The position numbers were made by a program, and so were the translations under genes. From an uncultured Veillonella sp. (GTDB taxonomy: Bacteria; Bacillota; Negativicutes; Veillonellales; Veillonellaceae), in assembly GCF_915069625.1 (NCBI RefSeq), contig NZ_CAJZFD010000098.1, positions 1 to 7,499 on the forward strand: a DNA stretch of 7,499 nucleotides, in the 5' to 3' direction. Every line of letters begins with the position of its first letter. Position 1 is the first letter of the stretch. Shown here one piece after another: positions 1 through 6,469 of this stretch. Under the pieces are notes generated by a model. The model did no database searches and had not been told where the DNA came from. It saw nothing but the letters and a program-made list of their open reading frames with translations.

Positions 1-324
1 ACTGTCGCTAGCTACCTCTGTATGGTTACGCAAGCGTCTAGAAACGAATTTCCAGTTCGCCCATGTACCCAATGTGAGGCCTACGGCAATCCATACACCA
101 GAAATTCCCGTAGTATACGCAAGACCCGGTACACCCATGAGCATCCAACCACTCATATCTGATGCTTCCGCACTAAGTGCTGTAATCCATGGTCCTAGTT
201 GTCGGCCACCGAGGATGTAATCACCAATGCTGTTAGATTTCCTGTAATAGTAGACCCCGATATACATCATGAGTCCTAGGTATAAGGCAAAGGCGATCAT
301 AATCATTAAGTTGTCTTGTGTCAT
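1..324 (-). CDS. putP: Sodium/proline symporter (PutP family), N-terminal part, cut by window edge
   Basis: Membrane Na+/proline cotransporter of the sodium:solute symporter family, which imports proline using the sodium gradient. Only 108 N-terminal codons are visible; family members are about 500 residues. The reading starts at an ATG (322-324) behind AAGGAGG (343-337 on the minus strand), with a slightly long 12-nt gap. Residues 5-25 form a first hydrophobic helix. The stretch DYILGGRQLGPWITALSAEA (35-54), followed by SDMSGW (55-60), matches the PutP signature, and Arg41, Asp56 and Ser58 correspond to the E. coli PutP residues R40, D55 and S57 implicated in Na+/proline handling. The family signature continues through GLTLGTWANWK (82-92). 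The gene is transcribed divergently from recQ. Function is from family knowledge; a related solute (for example another amino acid) cannot be excluded from the N-terminus alone. Confidence 0.88.
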   Translation of the reverse strand, partial: MTQDNLMIMIAFALYLGLMMYIGVYYYRKSNSIGDYILGGRQLGPWITALSAEASDMSGWMLMGVPGLAYTTGISGVWIAVGLTLGTWANWKFVSRRLRNHTEVASDS

Positions 325-382
325 GCCTATATAAGACCTCCTTAGGTTGTAGTTCTATTCTATAGTATTATAAATAATTCCT

Positions 383-415
383 ATTGTACCATATATTAGC
401 GCTTTAGAGTGTAAA
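383..415 (-). promoter_or_regulatory. Candidate putP promoter (extended -10)
   Basis: On the minus strand, TGGTACAAT (391 to 383) fits an extended -10 element, and TTTACA (415 to 410) resembles a -35. The gap between TTTACA and TACAAT is 21 bp, too long for a standard pair. TTTACA instead sits 16 bp from the overlapping TATGGT (393 to 388), or the extended -10 works alone. Transcription would begin near 377 and leave a leader of about 50 nt before the putP ATG. Confidence 0.4.
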
Positions 416-530
416 AATTTCGTGATATTACGTAGTTTCTATACAAATTTTGAAGATTGGTTTTCTACATATGCATTAGACGTTGACTAATAAATCGTTT
501 ATACTAATAAGCCCAATGGCATATGAAATA

Positions 531-539
531 TGTTAAAAT
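531..539 (+). promoter_or_regulatory. Candidate recQ promoter (extended -10 only)
   Basis: TGTTAAAAT has the TGn plus TAAAAT form of an extended -10 element. No good -35 lies 16-18 bp upstream. TTGACT at 483-488 is an attractive -35 by sequence, but nothing resembling a -10 lies at the right distance: TATACT at 500-505 is only 11 bp away. If 531-539 is used, transcription begins near 546 and both 12-bp palindromes fall in the first 45 nt of the transcript. Confidence 0.3.
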
Positions 540-553
540 ATAAGAATGGAAAA

Positions 554-586
554 ACGATATTTCGTGTTTTGTATACGAAATTTCGT
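554..586. promoter_or_regulatory. Paired 12-bp palindromes, possible operator upstream of recQ
   Basis: ACGATATTTCGT (554-565) and ACGAAATTTCGT (575-586) differ at one base. The second is a perfect palindrome and the first is palindromic except for one central pair. Their starts are 21 bp apart, two helical turns, as expected for cooperative binding of a dimeric regulator. The two copies can also pair with each other as an RNA hairpin (12-bp stem with one mismatch, 9-nt loop). The binding protein is unknown. Confidence 0.4.
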
Positions 587-633
587 CATTGATAGTCGTA
601 ATTATGGTCTTGTATGTATATTTCTGGAACGTG

Positions 634-641
634 AAAGGAGG
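634..641 (+). promoter_or_regulatory. Strong ribosome binding site fixing the recQ start
   Basis: AAAGGAGG lies 5 nt before the ATG at 647. It selects this start over the in-frame ATGs at codons 18, 23 and 24, none of which has a comparable purine-rich site. Confidence 0.85.
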
Positions 642-646
642 TACCT

Positions 647-2530
647 ATGGAACAACAGCCAGCTTCAAAACAAGCTATTGCATCACAGTCGGTCGAGATG
701 AAGCAACAAGCTATGATGAAACAACAGGCATTACGGATGTTGGAAACCTACTTTGGGTATACCTCCTTTAGACCGGCTCAAGAGGCGCCCGTTGCATCCT
801 TGTTACGTAACGAAGATGTAATTGGCATCATGCCGACGGGGGCTGGCAAGTCTATCTGTTTCCAAATTCCTGCTCTTTGCAAGCCGGGCCTTACTATCGT
901 GTTTTCGCCGCTCATTTCTCTTATGAAAGACCAAGTAGATGGTCTATTAGTGCAGAACATTCCGGCGGCGCTCATCAATAGTACCCTTACCCAAGCAGAG
1001 TTTAATAAGACTATGTACAAGGTGCGTAGTGGTAAGATTAAGCTGTTGTATATTGCACCAGAGCGACTAGGGTCTAATTTCTTCTGTAATGTATTGCGAG
1101 CATTGCCTATAGCTCAAGTCATCGTTGATGAGGCTCACTGTATTTCTGAGTGGGGCCATGACTTTAGACCATCCTATCGTCTCATTGGTGAGTGGCTCAA
1201 CTCGCTACCGAAGAGACCTATCGTAGGTGCTTTCACAGCGACGGCGACAAAATATGTAGAAAATGATATTAAGAAACTATTAGGTTTAGATAATGCGAAT
1301 GTATACGTAACGGGCTTTGACCGGTCTAATTTATCCTTCTCTGTCATCCGTACACCTAAACGCATGGATTATGTAGTCCATTATGTGCGTCAACATGCCA
1401 ATGAAAATGGTATTATCTACTGTGCGACGCGCAAGGATGTAGATCGGGTGTATGAAAATCTAACCCGTGCAGGCATTAAGGTGGGTCATTATCACGGAGG
1501 GCTCAGCGACGAGGTGCGTCGTGAGATGCAAAATGCCTATGCAGATGACAAATTGCAGGTTATGGTGGCTACCAATGCCTTTGGCATGGGGATTGATAAG
1601 AGCAATGTGCGCTATGTGTTGCATTACCAAATGCCGCGCAACATGGAATCCTACTATCAAGAGGCGGGCCGTGCAGGTCGCGATGGAGCCCCTGCAGAAT
1701 GTATCTTGCTCTACAGCGGGCAGGATGTACAGGTTCACAAGTATTTAATTGAACAGTCCATCGAGACTCCTGAGCGACAAGAGGTGGAACTCCGCAAATT
1801 GCAGTCTATGATTGACTATTGTTTCTGCAGTAATTGTTTGCGTAAATATATGCTTAACTATTTTGGTGAAAGCACGGTCTGGACCACATGTGACAATTGT
1901 AGCTCCTGTAAAGGTTCCGCTGATAAGGTAAATGTAACGAAAGAGGCGAAGGCCATCTTCCGGGCCATTATGGGCACTGATGAGCGCTACGGGGCCTCTA
2001 TGATTACATCTATCGTGCGCGGTGAACGAACGGATCGCATCATGCGGGCAGGACACGATGCATTGCCTGTTTTTGGTTTATTGAGCAATGTAGACGAGAA
2101 ATCGATTAAGGGCCTTATTCAACAATTTGTGGCTTCTGGCTACTTGCGTAGCTCTACAGGTAAATATCCAGTACTATCTTTGACGGCTGGTGCTGAGGAA
2201 GTCCTTGCTGGGCATAAAGAGGTAGAGGAAATCAGACAACATGTGTCTGTACCGTCTCGCACTCGTCGGTCTACGTCCAATGTGGCTCGAGGAAATTCTA
2301 ATTCCGGTGTAGGTGGTTTATTTGAACACTTGCGACAACATCGTAAGCGCCTAGCCGAAGAGGCTGGCCTTCGACCATATCTTATCTTCCCTGATACTGT
2401 GCTTATTGACTTAGCTAATTTACGACCAACCACATTGGGTGAGTTTGGTAATGTTAAGGGCGTAGGGGAAGCAAAATTGAAAAAATATGGCCTCAGTTTT
2501 TTACAGGCCATTGCAGAATATAAGGGATAA
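647..2530 (+). CDS. recQ: ATP-dependent DNA helicase RecQ
   Basis: This is a 627-residue 3'-to-5' superfamily 2 DNA helicase that acts in recombination and replication-fork repair. Visible helicase motifs are Walker A MPTGAGKS (62-69), motif Ia SPLISLMKDQVDG (87-99), the DEAH box (161-164), TATAT (197-201), the motif V region ATNAFGMGIDK (308-318) and motif VI QEAGRAGRDG (338-347). The zinc site is Cys397, Cys415, Cys418 and Cys421, around the conserved LNYFGE. An RQC winged-helix region follows (about 428-525), then a Ser/Arg-rich linker (about 530-555) and a single C-terminal HRDC domain (about 556-627). Domain order is that of full-length E. coli-type RecQ. The first 23 or so residues are a Gln/Met-rich extension ahead of the usual start of the family. 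The gene is first in the plus-strand block, 115 nt before thyA. Confidence 0.96.
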   Translation: MEQQPASKQAIASQSVEMKQQAMMKQQALRMLETYFGYTSFRPAQEAPVASLLRNEDVIGIMPTGAGKSICFQIPALCKPGLTIVFSPLISLMKDQVDGLLVQNIPAALINSTLTQAEFNKTMYKVRSGKIKLLYIAPERLGSNFFCNVLRALPIAQVIVDEAHCISEWGHDFRPSYRLIGEWLNSLPKRPIVGAFTATATKYVENDIKKLLGLDNANVYVTGFDRSNLSFSVIRTPKRMDYVVHYVRQHANENGIIYCATRKDVDRVYENLTRAGIKVGHYHGGLSDEVRREMQNAYADDKLQVMVATNAFGMGIDKSNVRYVLHYQMPRNMESYYQEAGRAGRDGAPAECILLYSGQDVQVHKYLIEQSIETPERQEVELRKLQSMIDYCFCSNCLRKYMLNYFGESTVWTTCDNCSSCKGSADKVNVTKEAKAIFRAIMGTDERYGASMITSIVRGERTDRIMRAGHDALPVFGLLSNVDEKSIKGLIQQFVASGYLRSSTGKYPVLSLTAGAEEVLAGHKEVEEIRQHVSVPSRTRRSTSNVARGNSNSGVGGLFEHLRQHRKRLAEEAGLRPYLIFPDTVLIDLANLRPTTLGEFGNVKGVGEAKLKKYGLSFLQAIAEYKG

Positions 2531-2547
2531 TAAATTTTACTGTATAT

Positions 2548-2590
2548 ATGGTAGTGCTATGTATTTTTTAGTATGATAGTACTATATATT
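2548..2590. repeat. Imperfect direct repeat, 25-bp period, in the recQ-thyA gap
   Basis: The 18-base stretches starting at 2548 (ATGGTAGTGCTATGTATT) and 2573 (ATGATAGTACTATATATT) match at 15 positions, and all three differences are G/A transitions. The second copy contains the perfect palindrome ATAGTACTAT (2576-2585) and the first a decayed version of it (2551-2560). The two arms can also fold as TAGTGCTAT with ATAGTACTA (9 bp including one G-U, 15-nt loop). The only T-run is inside that loop, so this is not an intrinsic terminator. Confidence 0.55.
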
Positions 2591-2635
2591 GTAAGACAGA
2601 CTGTTAGTGTTATTCGACTTAGTATACATAGATTT

Positions 2636-2641
2636 AGGGGG
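2636..2641 (+). promoter_or_regulatory. Ribosome binding site fixing the thyA start
   Basis: AGGGGG lies 4 nt before the ATG at 2646. It favours this start over the in-frame GTG at 2607, which has no Shine-Dalgarno sequence and would add 13 residues absent from the family. Confidence 0.7.
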
Positions 2642-2645
2642 ATAT

Positions 2646-3437
2646 ATGAGTCTAGCAGATACACAATACCTCGGTATTATTGAAAATATTTTAGAACACG
2701 GTACATATGGTCAAAATCGTACGGGCATTGCGACCTATAAATTACCTCATCAAATCATGCAATTCGACTTGCAAGAGGAATTTCCAATTTTGACTACAAA
2801 ATTTGTAGCTTTCAAAACAGCGGTAAAAGAATTGTTGTGGATTTGGCAAATGCAATCTAACGATGTACGCAAATTGCAAGAGATGAACGTGCGCGTATGG
2901 GATGAGTGGATGCGTGAAGACGGCACCATTGGTAAGGCTTATGGTTACCAAATCGCAAAGTACAAACAATTAGACAATTTAATCAAAACCATTAAAGAAG
3001 ATCCAGACAGCCGTCGTATGATTGTTACATTGTGGAATATTGAAGATTTAGATGATATGGCGTTACAACCATGTGCATATGAAACATTATGGGACGTAGC
3101 TGATGGACACTTGAACTGTATGCTCATCCAACGCAGTGGTGATATGGGTCTTGGCGTTCCATTTAATACGGCTCAATATGCAGCGTTACAATGCATGATT
3201 GCTCAAGTAACAGGCCTTAAACCTGGTAAATTTACTCATGTTATCAACAATGCTCATGTCTATGAAAACCATGTAGAAGCATTGCGCGAGCAATTAGCAC
3301 GCCGCGATCAAGCGTTGCCAGCGCCAAAAATTGTAGTGAATCCAGACGTGAAAGACTTCTATGATTTCACGCCGGAGGACGTTACATTAGATGGATATGA
3401 ACATCTAGGTAAATTATCCATGACTGTTGCCGTATAG
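2646..3437 (+). CDS. thyA: Thymidylate synthase ThyA (Lactococcus-like active-site variant)
   Basis: Cytosolic enzyme that methylates dUMP to dTMP using 5,10-methylene-tetrahydrofolate and releases dihydrofolate. It is 263 residues from this ATG, close to the 264 of E. coli ThyA. Visible family features are Arg25 in the NRTGIATY loop, KELLWIW (61-67), VWDEW (84-88), the phosphate-binding Arg123-Arg124, the nucleophile Cys143, [13 protein letters not shown] (162-174) with Arg163 and Asn174, and HVY (204-206), which matches the His/Tyr pair that holds the dUMP sugar. The nucleophile motif reads [10 protein letters not shown] instead of the common PCHxxxQF, so the His after Cys is Ala; from memory, Lactococcus lactis ThyA has a similar PCAFQTMFDV, so this looks like a natural subfamily and not damage. 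No strong promoter or terminator separates it from recQ. Its last codons form the first unit of a 28-bp tandem repeat. The product dihydrofolate is recycled by the next gene. Confidence 0.95.
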   Translation: MSLADTQYLGIIENILEHGTYGQNRTGIATYKLPHQIMQFDLQEEFPILTTKFVAFKTAVKELLWIWQMQSNDVRKLQEMNVRVWDEWMREDGTIGKAYGYQIAKYKQLDNLIKTIKEDPDSRRMIVTLWNIEDLDDMALQPCAYETLWDVADGHLNCMLIQRSGDMGLGVPFNTAQYAALQCMIAQVTGLKPGKFTHVINNAHVYENHVEALREQLARRDQALPAPKIVVNPDVKDFYDFTPEDVTLDGYEHLGKLSMTVAV

Positions 3438-3558
3438 CATAGTATTCATGACCATTGCCAAAGCGCAAAATATGTATAGCTGTTGCCATTTAATATTGTG
3501 TTCGTGACAATTGCTAAATAGTATTCCATTTATGACTGTTGCTGTATAGTATGAATCG
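3419..3558 (+). repeat. Five-unit degenerate 28-bp tandem repeat spanning the thyA 3' end and the thyA-folA gap
   Basis: Units are 3419-3446, 3447-3474, 3475-3502, 3503-3530 and 3531-3558, each exactly 28 bp with no gaps. Seven columns are identical in all five: T at position 3, C at 6, TTGC at 9-12, and A at 21. The rough consensus of the first 22 positions is YATGACTGTTGCC, then RTATAGYAT. Units 1 and 5 agree at 19 of the first 22 bases, and the three differences are C/T. Unit 1 encodes the ThyA C-terminus MTVAV and its stop, and unit 5 could encode the same five residues and stop, but in a different frame. There are no spacers, so this is not a CRISPR array. Stepwise duplication of the thyA end followed by decay is the simplest reading. 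Confidence 0.85.
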
Positions 3559-3570
3559 AAAGAGGGCAGT

Positions 3571-4065
3571 ATGTTAGCATTAATCGTAGCCGTAGCACAT
3601 AATCGTGTGATTGGTAAAGATAATACCTTGATTTGGCACTTGCCGAATGATTTGAAATTCTTTAAAGAGAAAACGACAGGTCATGTCATCATTATGGGCC
3701 GTAAGACCTTTGAAAGCTTGCCGTTCTTGTTGCCAAATCGTGAGCACTGGGTGATTACCCGTGACAAAGGCTTTGATGCGCCTGAAGGGGTTAGGATTTT
3801 CCATAGCCCTGAGGCAGCTGCAGAAGCAGCGCGTGCTCTTGGTGCGGCCTATGTCATCGGTGGTGCTCAAGTATATGAGGCTTTCTTGCCTTACGTAGAT
3901 ACGATGTACATCACAGAAGTAGACCATGAATTTGAAGGGGATGCATTTTTCCCAGAGTTCCCAGAGGATGCTTTCACCATTGAATCCGTTGTAGACGGCA
4001 TTGTGGATGAAAAGAACAAATATCCTCATCGTTTTGTAACCTATCGCAGAAAGGCATCTAAATGA
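3571..4065 (+). CDS. folA: Dihydrofolate reductase
   Basis: Cytosolic NADPH-dependent enzyme that reduces dihydrofolate to tetrahydrofolate; it is the usual target of trimethoprim. Its 164 residues are close to the bacterial norm of about 160. Visible features are the start LIVAVAHNRVIG, Trp22, the WHLPNDLKFFK segment with catalytic Asp27 and Phe31, the NADPH-binding IMGRKTFESL (41-50), Arg57 in LPNR (binds the folate glutamate), VIGGAQVYEAFLP (95-107) with the Gly97-Gly98 pair, and YITEV (113-117). AGAGGG (3561-3566) lies 4 nt before the ATG. The gene directly follows thyA and its repeat array, a natural pairing because ThyA is the main producer of dihydrofolate. The stop overlaps the tex start by 4 nt (ATGA), which implies cotranscription and probable translational coupling. 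Confidence 0.96.
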   Translation: MLALIVAVAHNRVIGKDNTLIWHLPNDLKFFKEKTTGHVIIMGRKTFESLPFLLPNREHWVITRDKGFDAPEGVRIFHSPEAAAEAARALGAAYVIGGAQVYEAFLPYVDTMYITEVDHEFEGDAFFPEFPEDAFTIESVVDGIVDEKNKYPHRFVTYRRKASK

Positions 4066-6341
4066 GTGAAAGAATGTTTGCCATTATCGGCAGTGAATTA
4101 AATGTTAAGCCAAAGCAGGTGCAAGCTGCCGTAGAATTGTTGGACGAAGGCAATACGGTGCCATTTATTGCTCGTTACCGTAAAGAGGTAACGGGCGAAT
4201 TGCAAGATGAGCAATTGCGCACCATTGAAGAACGTATTAAATACTTGCGCAACTTGGAAACACGTCGCCAAGAAATCATTGCATCTATTACAGAGCAAGA
4301 AAAGATGACCGACGAGTTGATGAAATCCTTAGAAGCCGCAACAAAGCTTCAAGAGTTAGAGGATTTGTATTTACCATACCGTCCTAAGAAACGCACACGT
4401 GCTATGATTGCCCGTGAACGAGGCTTAGAGCCGTTGGCGGAAATGGTCCTTAACGATACGGTTACTTCTGGTGATCCTTTAGAGATTGCAAAAGAATTTG
4501 TAACGGAAGAGGTGCCAACACCAGAGGATGCTATTCAAGGTGCATCTGATATCGTAGCGGAAATCGTTAGTGATAGTGCTGACTTCCGTGCGTACTTGCG
4601 TAAAAAGATGTGGAACGAAGGCTTTATTCAAGCTGAGTTAACCGGTGATGAAGAGGTACAGCAACAGTTCTTGCAATATGCAGAATATGCCGAGCCTGTT
4701 CGTCAAATGCCGTCTCACCGCATCTTGGCGGTTAATCGCGGTGAAAAATTAGGTGCGCTGAAATTAGCTCTTACTGTGCCTGGTGATACCTATGTAGCGT
4801 ACATGGTACAAAAGTTGGAGAAAAATCCAAAGTCTATCTTCGCAGACTATAAAGCAGCGGCCGTAGCAGATGCATATAAACGTTTAATTTTCCCTGCTCT
4901 AGAGCGCGATATCCGCAATGAGTTGACGGAAAATGCGGATGAACAAGCTATCAAGGTGTTCGGTGTAAACCTTAAGAACCTATTGTTACAACCACCTTTG
5001 GCAGGCCATGTTATTATGGGCCTTGACCCTGGCTATCGTACAGGCTGTAAGATGGCTATCATCGACCAACAAGGTAATGTGCTAGATTACGGTGCCTACT
5101 ATTTAACTAATAGTGAAAAGCTTCGCAAGGAAGCGCAAAAAGTGTTGGCTGATAAAATCCGCAAGTTCAAAGTTACCCTATTATCCATTGGTAATGGTAC
5201 TGCATCCTACGAAACAGAGCAGTTTGCATCTACCATGATTGAAGAGGAAAAATTAGATTGCCACTACATCATTACCAATGAAGCAGGTGCATCTGTATAT
5301 TCTGCTTCTAAATTGGCTATCGATGAATTACCAGATTTAGACGTAACAATTCGCGGCGCCGTATCCATTGCGCGCCGTGTACAAGATCCATTGGCTGAAT
5401 CTGTTAAAATTGATCCTAAATCTATCGGTGTAGGTCAATATCAACATGACGTCAATCAAAAACAATTGACTCATACTTTAGATCAAGTAGTTGAAACCGT
5501 AGTAAACCACGTTGGGGTAGAGCTTAACACAGCATCTCCAGCTATTTTGCAACATATTGCAGGTATTTCTAGTACGGTGGCTAAGAACATCGTTGCATAC
5601 CGTCAAGAGAATGGCGTATTTAAAAGCCGTAAAGAATTGTTGAAAGTACCTCGTCTAGGTCCTGCAGCGTTCACACAATGTGCTGGTTTCCTTCGCTTGC
5701 AACACGGTAAAAATCCACTAGATAATACATCTGTCCATCCTGAGTCTTATGAATTGGCAGAACGCATTATTGGTGAATTAGGCTTTACCTTAAAAGATTT
5801 GCAAGATAAAGCACAATTGGAAGCGTTACAAGTGAAAGTACCACTTGTTGATGCCGGAAAAATGGCCGCAAAACTTGATGCAGGTGTACCGACTGTAAGA
5901 GATATCTTAGGGGCTTTGGCAAAACCAGGTCGTGACCCTCGTGAAGATTTGCCAGCACCACTTACTAGAAAACATGTAGTAAGCCTTGAAGATATTCAAG
6001 TTGGTACTGTTGTAAAAGGTACTGTTCACAACGTAGTTGACTTTGGTGCTTTCGTAGATTTTGGTCTTAAAACTAATGGCCTTTTGCATCGCAGCGAATT
6101 ATGCAATAGCCGTCAACATCCATCTGATGTGCTGGCTGTAGGCGATATCATTGAAGCTCAAATTATTTCTGTTGATGTAAAACGCAATCGTATCGGTTTA
6201 TCTGTAAAAGCATTACAACCAGAAAAGCCAAAGAGTAACGATAATAACCGAAACAGAAATAACAACGGACAACGTCGAAATAACAATCGTAACAATAACC
6301 GTAATAATAATCGTAACAATGGTGGTCGACAAAACAATTAG
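4062..6341 (+). CDS. tex: Tex-family RNA-binding transcription accessory protein
   Basis: A 759-residue cytosolic protein of the Tex family, multi-domain nucleic-acid-binding factors linked to transcription and, in some bacteria, to toxin gene expression and stress tolerance. Family landmarks in order: VPFIARYRKEVTG (33-45) and LYLPYRPKKRTRA (102-114) in the N-terminal helical region; a YqgF/RNase H-like fold starting at MGLDPGYRTG (319-328) with IGNGTASYE (376-384) and NEAGASVYSAS (406-416); RGAVSIARRVQDPLAE (431-446); helix-hairpin-helix repeats (about 489-546); and an S1 domain (about 645-718) containing VVDFGAFVDFG. A 35-residue Asn/Arg-rich tail (725-759) follows. The start overlaps the folA stop (ATGA), with AGAAAGG (4048-4054) 7 nt upstream. 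The molecular role in this organism is inferred from the family. An intrinsic terminator follows 55 nt downstream. Confidence 0.95.
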   Translation: MSERMFAIIGSELNVKPKQVQAAVELLDEGNTVPFIARYRKEVTGELQDEQLRTIEERIKYLRNLETRRQEIIASITEQEKMTDELMKSLEAATKLQELEDLYLPYRPKKRTRAMIARERGLEPLAEMVLNDTVTSGDPLEIAKEFVTEEVPTPEDAIQGASDIVAEIVSDSADFRAYLRKKMWNEGFIQAELTGDEEVQQQFLQYAEYAEPVRQMPSHRILAVNRGEKLGALKLALTVPGDTYVAYMVQKLEKNPKSIFADYKAAAVADAYKRLIFPALERDIRNELTENADEQAIKVFGVNLKNLLLQPPLAGHVIMGLDPGYRTGCKMAIIDQQGNVLDYGAYYLTNSEKLRKEAQKVLADKIRKFKVTLLSIGNGTASYETEQFASTMIEEEKLDCHYIITNEAGASVYSASKLAIDELPDLDVTIRGAVSIARRVQDPLAESVKIDPKSIGVGQYQHDVNQKQLTHTLDQVVETVVNHVGVELNTASPAILQHIAGISSTVAKNIVAYRQENGVFKSRKELLKVPRLGPAAFTQCAGFLRLQHGKNPLDNTSVHPESYELAERIIGELGFTLKDLQDKAQLEALQVKVPLVDAGKMAAKLDAGVPTVRDILGALAKPGRDPREDLPAPLTRKHVVSLEDIQVGTVVKGTVHNVVDFGAFVDFGLKTNGLLHRSELCNSRQHPSDVLAVGDIIEAQIISVDVKRNRIGLSVKALQPEKPKSNDNNRNRNNNGQRRNNNRNNNRNNNRNNGGRQNN
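6279..6326 (+). repeat. 12-bp codon repeat encoding the Asn/Arg tail of Tex
   Basis: Four successive 12-base blocks (6279-6290, 6291-6302, 6303-6314, 6315-6326) follow the codon pattern Asn-Asn-Asn-Arg, using AAT/AAC then CGT/CGC-like codons. The last block has decayed to Asn-Asn-Gly-Gly. Third-position T/C changes between blocks show the repeat is not freshly duplicated, but unit-length change by slippage remains possible. Confidence 0.7.
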
Positions 6342-6395
6342 TATCAATTGAATTATATTATAGAGAAATACACTTGACTAAAAGTCATTGTACAC

Positions 6396-6434
6396 AAAAC
6401 CGCACTCTCTATGGATTTTGAGGGTGCGGTTTTT
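6396..6434 (+). terminator. Rho-independent terminator after tex
   Basis: A 14-bp stem pairs 6396-6409 (AAAACCGCACTCTC) with 6420-6433 (GAGGGTGCGGTTTT). It has one U-G pair and a 10-nt loop, and runs into TTTTT (6430-6434). It ends the recQ-thyA-folA-tex block. The A-run on the left arm means it could also act weakly in the opposite direction, but no convergent gene is present. Confidence 0.9.
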
Positions 6435-6450
6435 CTATATAACTTAAAAC

Positions 6451-6460
6451 TATGTATAAT
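6451..6460 (+). promoter_or_regulatory. Candidate upstream promoter (-10 only) for the aldehyde dehydrogenase
   Basis: A perfect TATAAT (6455-6460) follows TATG. The matching -35 window falls in the T-rich tail of the tex terminator (around 6431-6437) and is poor. Transcription would start near 6467, just before the inverted repeat at 6470-6495, which would then lie in the 5' leader. Confidence 0.35.
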
Positions 6461-6469
6461 AATGCAGAA

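Larger units (their letters stand above)
325..646. other. Divergent intergenic region putP-recQ
   Basis: This is 322 bp of AT-rich non-coding DNA between two genes that point away from each other. It holds the putP leader and promoter on the left, a candidate recQ promoter near 531-539, two operator-like palindromes (554-565 and 575-586), and the recQ ribosome site. An 8-bp direct repeat, ACTAATAA, occurs at 486-493 and 503-510, 17 bp apart. A half-copy of the palindrome (AAATTTCGT) lies at 415-423, beside the putP promoter. A short ATG-initiated reading frame at 589-771 runs into recQ in another frame and has no ribosome site, so it is not taken as a gene. Confidence 0.7.

Noticed and set aside
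483..505. TTGACT plus TATACT as the recQ promoter
   Set aside because: The spacing is only 11 bp, which does not fit a sigma-70-type promoter.
589..771. 60-residue frame just upstream of and overlapping recQ
   Set aside because: No Shine-Dalgarno before its ATG, and most of it overlaps recQ in another frame; the strong ribosome site serves 647.
2140..2511. 123-residue antisense reading frame opposite the recQ C-terminus
   Set aside because: Shadow of the RQC/HRDC coding sequence, without its own start signals or recognisable domain.
2552..2584. Intrinsic terminator between recQ and thyA
   Set aside because: The stem is AT-rich and its only T-run lies in the loop, not after the stem.
2607..2645. 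Earlier GTG start for thyA giving 13 extra residues
   Set aside because: No ribosome site before the GTG and the extension has no family match; AGGGGG precedes the ATG at 2646.
3419..3558. CRISPR-like array, since 28 bp is a common CRISPR repeat length
   Set aside because: The units are directly adjacent with no spacers, are degenerate, and begin inside thyA; no cas genes are in view.
3438..3570. Tetrahydrofolate riboswitch before folA
   Set aside because: The gap is mostly tandem repeat, and I see no conserved riboswitch-like helices or terminator/sequestering stem.
3580..4029. 149-residue antisense reading frame opposite folA
   Set aside because: No family motifs and no ribosome site; it lies wholly opposite a clear DHFR gene.
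6374..6387. TTGACT as a -35, and the TGACT-AAA-AGTCA inverted repeat
   Set aside because: No -10 lies at 16-18 bp, and the 5-bp arms are too short to claim an operator.
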